DNA from: Actinocrinis sp046724665 | Lineage (GTDB): Bacteria > Actinomycetota > Actinomycetes > Streptomycetales > Catenulisporaceae | Reading direction: 5' to 3' | Assembly (NCBI GenBank): GCA_046724665.1 | Contig: JBKOWZ010000117.1 | Location: 1-9,648 of the forward strand | DNA length: 9,648 nt | In this document: piece after piece, positions 6,069 to 9,648 of the stretch | Position numbering within the stretch: position 1 is the stretch's first letter | How the letters are laid out: every line of letters starts with the position of its first letter | Notes under the pieces: model-generated | Told to the model about the DNA's origin: nothing | The model's database searches: none | Seen by the model: the letters and a program-made list of their open reading frames with translations, nothing else | Translations under genes and position numbers: made by a program

Positions 6069-7094
6069 TCATGTCGGGACTCCCGGCCGCGGGATCAGGC
6101 CGCCGGCGTACAGGAAGTCCGCCGCGGTCGCCGGATCGGGTTCCGGGCTGGCCAGTGCGAACTCGAGCGCCGCCGCGAGCGTGCGCTCCACCTCTTCGTC
6201 GATCGCCGCCCGCTCGCGCGCCTCCAGCAGGGCGGCGGCGCGCTCGAGCGGGTCGCGCCCACGCCACGCGGCGATCTCCTCCGGCGTGCGGTATGTCAGC
6301 CGCATGCGACGCTCCATGGTGTGGTGGCCCTCGAACCGGTAGGTCGAGCACTCCAGGTACGAGGGGCCGCCGCCGCCGCGCGCCCGCTCGACCGCCCGAG
6401 TGGCGGCGGCGAGTACGGCCTCGGCGTCCATGCCGTCCACCGCCTCGGCCGGCAGCCCGAAGCCCGCGGCGCGAGCCACGCCGGAGCCGGACGCGTCCGG
6501 ACCGGACACCGCGGTCGCGGCCGGCAGCGTGGTGGCGTAACCGTTGTTCTCGCACACGAACACCACCGGCAGCGACCAGATCGCGGCCAGGTTCCACGTC
6601 TCCAGCAGCACGCCCTGGCTCAGCGCCCCGTCGCCGAAGAAGGTGACCACGACCCGGTCCGCGCCGGCGCGCCGGGCGGCCCACGCGGCTCCGGCCGCGA
6701 TCGGCGCGCCCGCGCCCACGATCCCGTTCGCGCCCAACATGCCCAGCGACAGGTCCGCCGCGTGCATGGACCCGCCCCGGCCCCGGTTCAGGCCGTCCAC
6801 CCGCCCGGCCAGCTCCGCCAGCATCCGGTTCGGATCGGCGCCCTTGGCCAGCACGTGCCCGTGCCCGCGGTGCGTGCTGGTGATCTGGTCGTCGGGCCGC
6901 AGCGCCGCGCACACGCCCACCGCCACCGCCTCCTGGCCGATGTACGGATGGATGCCGCCGACGATGACGCCCGACTTGACCAGGTCGAGCGCCTGCTCCT
7001 CGAACCGGCGGATCAGCCGGATCGCGCGGTACCGGCCGGCCGGCGTGCCGAGGCTCCGGCCGCTCGCGCGGGCGGCGTCGGTGGCGTCGATCAT
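6069..7094 (-). CDS. 2-oxoacid dehydrogenase E1 component, alpha subunit
   Basis: A 341-residue protein starting at MIDATDAARASG; the open frame continues upstream, but that part is out-of-frame reading of the oxygenase gene. Motifs in order: GGIHPYIGQEAVAVG (46-60), the active-site STHRGHGH segment (73-80), RGGSMH (106-111), the thiamine diphosphate/Mg motif from GDG (154-156) to NN (183-184) with 26 residues between, and the loop YRFEGHHTMERR (252-263). It is the catalytic partner of the beta subunit encoded immediately downstream. ATG 7094 shares its A with the stop codon of the preceding oxygenase gene (TGATG), and its own ribosome site is weak, so translation is probably coupled. The histidine-rich GHHTM loop is where most relatives have GHS followed by an acidic or Arg residue. 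The substrate is unknown; an aryl, branched-chain or short 2-oxoacid are all possible. Confidence 0.9.
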   Translation of the reverse strand: MIDATDAARASGRSLGTPAGRYRAIRLIRRFEEQALDLVKSGVIVGGIHPYIGQEAVAVGVCAALRPDDQITSTHRGHGHVLAKGADPNRMLAELAGRVDGLNRGRGGSMHAADLSLGMLGANGIVGAGAPIAAGAAWAARRAGADRVVVTFFGDGALSQGVLLETWNLAAIWSLPVVFVCENNGYATTLPAATAVSGPDASGSGVARAAGFGLPAEAVDGMDAEAVLAAATRAVERARGGGGPSYLECSTYRFEGHHTMERRMRLTYRTPEEIAAWRGRDPLERAAALLEARERAAIDEEVERTLAAALEFALASPEPDPATAADFLYAGGLIPRPGVPT

Positions 7095-7996
7095 CAGGAC
7101 GCTGCCGGCCAGAGCTGCGGGCAGTACTCGGGGTCGGCGTAGTCCGGCACCCCCTCGGGCGTGCGGCGCACCACGGCGTCGTGGTTGTAGACCACGGTCG
7201 AGCCGTCCGGCCGGGTGAACTTCCGGTACCGGTTCGCCCCGTCCTGCAGGTGCAGGGAGACCGCGCGCCGCGGCGCCGCCGACACGTTCGGCCCGCTGCC
7301 GTGGTAGGTGCGGCAGTGGTGGAAGCTGACATGCCCGCGCGGGATGACCACCGGCTGCCGTTTGATCACCGCGCCGTTGAGCTCGGCGGTCTGCCGCAGG
7401 ATCTGCTCGAGCTCGCTGCGGTCCCGCTTGGCGAAGTGCCGGGTCGAGTCGTCGCCGTCGATCTCGGCCCAGCGGTGCGAGCCGTCGATCATCTCGATGG
7501 TCCCCATCTCGACCGTGCAGTCGTGCATCGGGATGAACGCGGTGAGCATCCGCTCCGAGGTGCAGGTCTGCCAGTAGTGCCGGTCCATGTGCCAGGGCAC
7601 CAGGTTCGAGGCCTCGGCCGGGTTCGGCGGCTTGTAGATCAGCGTGGCCTGCCACGCCCGGATCGCCTCGGCCCCGGACAGCGCCGCCGCCACCGCGCCG
7701 ACCAGCGGCTTGCACAGGATCTCGCGCATCGCGTCGGACTCGAAGTGCACGTAGTCGTTGTGCCGCTGCACGTCGCCGTCCGCGGGCGTCCACGAGGCCA
7801 GATACGGCGGGCGCACCGGCAGCTGCCGGTCGCGGTGCCCCTCGTAGTACTTCTCGCTGGCCTCCTGCAACCTGTCGAGCTCCTCGTCCGAGAACAGCCG
7901 CCCGGCGGAGAGCCACCAGCCGTGCTCGGCGTAGAAGGCCGTGTCGTGCGCCGACGGCAGCGCCGCCGACTCGGATTCAGACAACTGGTTGATCAC
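7094..7996 (-). CDS. Phytanoyl-CoA dioxygenase-family Fe(II)/2-oxoglutarate oxygenase
   Basis: A 300-residue protein from GTG 7996. An AAGGGGA ribosome site at 8012-8006 with 9 nt spacing supports this start, and the open frame above it only reads across hmaS out of frame. The iron-binding HxD is WHMDRHYW (His136, Asp138), the distal ligand is most likely His232 in CRTYHGSGPN, and Arg244 twelve residues later would bind the 2-oxoglutarate carboxylate. The N-terminus (FYAEHGWWLSAGRLFSDEELDRLQ) is typical of the family. Such enzymes hydroxylate, desaturate, cyclise or sometimes halogenate natural-product intermediates, amino acids or acyl groups, so a tailoring or building-block hydroxylation is the likely role. 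It lies 20 nt downstream of hmaS and overlaps the E1 alpha start by one base. The substrate cannot be inferred from sequence. Confidence 0.88.
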   Translation of the reverse strand: MINQLSESESAALPSAHDTAFYAEHGWWLSAGRLFSDEELDRLQEASEKYYEGHRDRQLPVRPPYLASWTPADGDVQRHNDYVHFESDAMREILCKPLVGAVAAALSGAEAIRAWQATLIYKPPNPAEASNLVPWHMDRHYWQTCTSERMLTAFIPMHDCTVEMGTIEMIDGSHRWAEIDGDDSTRHFAKRDRSELEQILRQTAELNGAVIKRQPVVIPRGHVSFHHCRTYHGSGPNVSAAPRRAVSLHLQDGANRYRKFTRPDGSTVVYNHDAVVRRTPEGVPDYADPEYCPQLWPAAS

Positions 7997-8005
7997 GGAT
8001 CGGGG

Positions 8006-8012
8006 TCCCCTT
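8006..8012 (-). promoter_or_regulatory. Ribosome binding site supporting the GTG start of the oxygenase
   Basis: AAGGGGA on the minus strand, 9 nt before GTG 7996. No earlier in-frame start has a comparable site, so this decides the start codon. Confidence 0.5.
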
Positions 8013-8016
8013 CGCC

Positions 8017-9039
8017 TCAGCGGTCCGCCGCGGCGTTCTGCCGCTCGACCGCTTGATACAGAGCCTTGATGTTGGCGGTGCCGAAGGTGCCCGCGCCGCG
8101 CCGCTCGATCAGCTCCATGAAGAAGGTCCGCCGCGGGTGCGTGGTGCGGGTGAAGATCTGGAACAGCTGACCGCCGTGGTCCCGGTCCACCAGGACATTG
8201 AGTTCGCGCAGCACCCCGGCGGGGATGCGGGTCGCGCCGACCCGGTCCGCGAGCACGTCGTAGTAGGTGCCCGGCGTGGTCAGGAACTCGACCTCGCGCG
8301 CGCTGAAGGTGCGCACCGCGGTGGCGATGTCGCCGGTACGGAAGGCCAGGTGCTGGACGCCCGCGCCGCCGTGCGCGTCCAGGAAGGCGTCGATCTGGCC
8401 CGGCTGGCGCCTGGTGTCCGGCTCCAGCAGGGTGAAGGTCACCGCGCCCGACGCGCTCTGCACCACGACCGAGTCCATGGCCTGGCTGCCGACCTCGATG
8501 TACTCGCCGAAGATCGGGCGCAGGTCGAGCGCCTTTTCGCAGAATTCGACCGTCGGGTGCAGTTCGCCCGCGGGCAGGACCACCGCGACGTGGTCGATCA
8601 CCTCGAGCAGCCCGTCGCCCGCCCGGCCGCCCTCGGGCTCGGCGAGTACCGGATCTGCGGGCTCGACGAAGCGCAGCGCCGTGTCGCCGAACCCCGCGAT
8701 CAGGCAGTCCTCGGCCGAGATGACGCGGGCGCCGCGCCGGGCCGCCGCGTCGCAGGCCGCGCGTGCGTCGTCGCAGAGCACCGCGATGACCGCCACGCCG
8801 TCGCCGTGCCGGCGGACGAACTCGGCGGCCGAGTGGGTCGGCGAGGCGGCGCCGGTGAGCACCAGCCGCACCCCGCCGTGCACCAGCAGGGTGCTCTCGC
8901 CCCCGGCGCCGTGCCCGCGGTAGCGCCCATCGACGGTGAATCCGTACCCGTCGATCAGCCGCGCCGCCGACTTGACCGGATCCTCGACGTGGAACTCGGC
9001 ATACGCGACGGCGTGCATGTCCACCGTCTGCATGTTCAT
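8017..9039 (-). CDS. hmaS: 4-hydroxymandelate synthase
   Basis: A 340-residue member of the HPPD/HmaS family of non-heme Fe(II) alpha-ketoacid oxygenases, with two vicinal-oxygen-chelate halves. Iron ligands fit His150 (EVIDHVAV), His230 (GVQHLAFR) and Glu309 (FFMELIER). The family C-terminal helix region follows (GTFGTANIKALYQAVE, 318-333). The segment MDSVVVQSASGAVTFTLLEPD (188-208) resembles HmaS rather than 4-hydroxyphenylpyruvate dioxygenases, which usually have Pro after the second Ser and an Asn in NEP. HmaS converts 4-hydroxyphenylpyruvate and O2 to 4-hydroxymandelate and CO2, the first step to Hpg. The downstream HmO-HpgT fusion carries the next two steps, which makes HmaS far likelier than HPPD. 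Start ATG 9039 overlaps the ketosynthase stop (ATGA) and has a strong purine-rich ribosome site; an in-frame ATG at 9033 also exists. Confidence 0.94.
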   Translation of the reverse strand: MNMQTVDMHAVAYAEFHVEDPVKSAARLIDGYGFTVDGRYRGHGAGGESTLLVHGGVRLVLTGAASPTHSAAEFVRRHGDGVAVIAVLCDDARAACDAAARRGARVISAEDCLIAGFGDTALRFVEPADPVLAEPEGGRAGDGLLEVIDHVAVVLPAGELHPTVEFCEKALDLRPIFGEYIEVGSQAMDSVVVQSASGAVTFTLLEPDTRRQPGQIDAFLDAHGGAGVQHLAFRTGDIATAVRTFSAREVEFLTTPGTYYDVLADRVGATRIPAGVLRELNVLVDRDHGGQLFQIFTRTTHPRRTFFMELIERRGAGTFGTANIKALYQAVERQNAAADR

Positions 9040-9648
9040 GGATTCCCTCCCTCGGGGCGCCTGGTCGCGCCGGTGCTGGCCGGCCCGAACAGGAGGCTGA
9101 TGTTGTGCCCGCCGAACGCGAAGGAGTTGGACAGCGCGCGGCGCACCGGCCCGTAGCGGGCAGCCCCGCGCACATGGTCCAGGTCGCAGGCCGGGTCGGG
9201 CACTTCGAGGTTGAGCGTCGGCGGCAGTGCGCCGTGCGTGACGGACAGCGCCGTCGCCACGGCCTCGGTGGCTCCCGAGGCGCCGAGCAGGTGGCCGGTG
9301 GCGCCTTTGATCGAGCTGACGGCCGGACGGTGGTCGCCGAAGACCGTGTGCAGTGCGAGCGTTTCGGCGATGTCGCCGAGTTTGGTGCCGGTGCCGTGCG
9401 CGTTGACGTAATCGACGTCTGACGGTTCCAGTCCTGCGTTGTCCAGCGCGGCGCGCATGGAGTCGGCCGCGCCCTCGCCGTCGGGCCGGGGTGTGATCGG
9501 ATGGTGGGCGTCGGTGGAGGCGCCCCAGCCGATCAGGTCCGCGTAGCCGGCGGCGCCGCGTGCGCCGGCGTGCTCGGCGCGTTCGAGTACGAGTACTGCG
9601 CTGCCCTCGCCGAGCACGAAACCGTTGCGCCGACTGTCGAACGGACGG
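9036..9648 (-). CDS. FabF-type beta-ketoacyl synthase, C-terminal half
   Basis: The frame runs off the right edge, leaving 203 visible residues. It begins with RPFDSRRNGFVLGEG, a hallmark segment of beta-ketoacyl-ACP synthase II-type enzymes. The catalytic histidine of NAHGTGTKLGD (about position 9396-9398) and the second one in KGATGHLLGASG are intact, and NSFAFGGHN near the end is the family's C-terminal glycine-rich motif. The active-site cysteine lies outside the window, so a chain-length-factor-like variant cannot be formally excluded, though the intact histidines argue against it. It should condense an acyl group with malonyl-ACP. Its TGA overlaps the hmaS start by 4 nt (ATGA), which implies translational coupling. 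A KS coupled to an Hpg pathway gene suggests a polyketide or special fatty-acyl part in the product; this is inference. Confidence 0.93.
   Translation of the reverse strand, partial: RPFDSRRNGFVLGEGSAVLVLERAEHAGARGAAGYADLIGWGASTDAHHPITPRPDGEGAADSMRAALDNAGLEPSDVDYVNAHGTGTKLGDIAETLALHTVFGDHRPAVSSIKGATGHLLGASGATEAVATALSVTHGALPPTLNLEVPDPACDLDHVRGAARYGPVRRALSNSFAFGGHNISLLFGPASTGATRRPEGGNP
9045..9052 (-). promoter_or_regulatory. Ribosome binding site of hmaS
   Basis: GAGGGAGG on the minus strand, within the last codons of the ketosynthase gene, 5 nt before ATG 9039. This supports the 4-nt overlapping start. Confidence 0.55.

Noticed and set aside
7095..7916. N-terminal extension of the E1 alpha reading frame
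   Set aside because: The extra part is out-of-frame reading of the oxygenase gene; ATG 7094 gives the usual E1 alpha length.
8017..9039. 4-hydroxyphenylpyruvate dioxygenase (homogentisate pathway) instead of HmaS
   Set aside because: The sequence at 188-208 is HmaS-like and the same operon carries HmO and HpgT; no homogentisate pathway genes are present.
8053..9156. Plus-strand ORF of 367 codons opposite hmaS
   Set aside because: Antisense to hmaS, which has all three iron ligands; no family features in the shadow.
7997..9175. N-terminal extension of the PhyH reading frame into the hmaS region
   Set aside because: The stop-free extension is Arg/Gly-rich out-of-frame hmaS; GTG 7996 with a good ribosome site gives a normal 300-residue enzyme, so this is no fusion.

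Overview
The window is very GC-rich with strong third-position GC, and its genes resemble actinomycete families, so an actinomycete such as a Streptomyces relative is likely; the genus cannot be read from it. The right four fifths is one edge of a secondary-metabolite gene cluster. The left fifth looks like flanking, general-purpose genes.

Left flank, plus strand: the 3' end of a proline-linker protein with a lysozyme/transglycosylase-like domain (3-521), a short gap containing a possible 13-residue ORF, and a metallo-beta-lactamase-fold hydrolase (670-1605). A GC-rich hairpin at 1613-1639 separates this strand from the convergent cluster.

Cluster, all minus strand and transcribed from 9648 towards 1641: a FabF-type ketosynthase (partial, runs off the right edge); 4-hydroxymandelate synthase (hmaS); a phytanoyl-CoA-dioxygenase-family Fe(II)/2-oxoglutarate enzyme; the alpha and beta subunits of a 2-oxoacid dehydrogenase E1; a 128-134 nt spacer carrying five 16-bp tandem repeats; a DUF3050 protein with a heme-oxygenase-like fold; and an 824-residue fusion of 4-hydroxymandelate oxidase with 4-hydroxyphenylglycine aminotransferase. 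The first five genes overlap or are spaced by no more than 24 nt, which suggests one operon. The DUF3050 and fusion genes may share its transcript or have their own promoter in the repeat-bearing spacer.

Together HmaS and the fusion protein encode the complete known route from 4-hydroxyphenylpyruvate to 4-hydroxyphenylglycine (Hpg), or to phenylglycine if phenylpyruvate is used. The aminotransferase can regenerate hydroxyphenylpyruvate from tyrosine. No NRPS, carrier protein, E2/E3 or DpgABCD gene is visible, so the final product cannot be named. The unusual part is the company this route keeps: an E1 alpha/beta pair without its E2 (reminiscent of PglB/PglC of streptogramin phenylglycine biosynthesis), a KS, and two further putative metal oxygenases. 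A route in which an aryl or branched 2-oxoacid is turned into an acyl starter for the KS is a reasonable but unproven reading.
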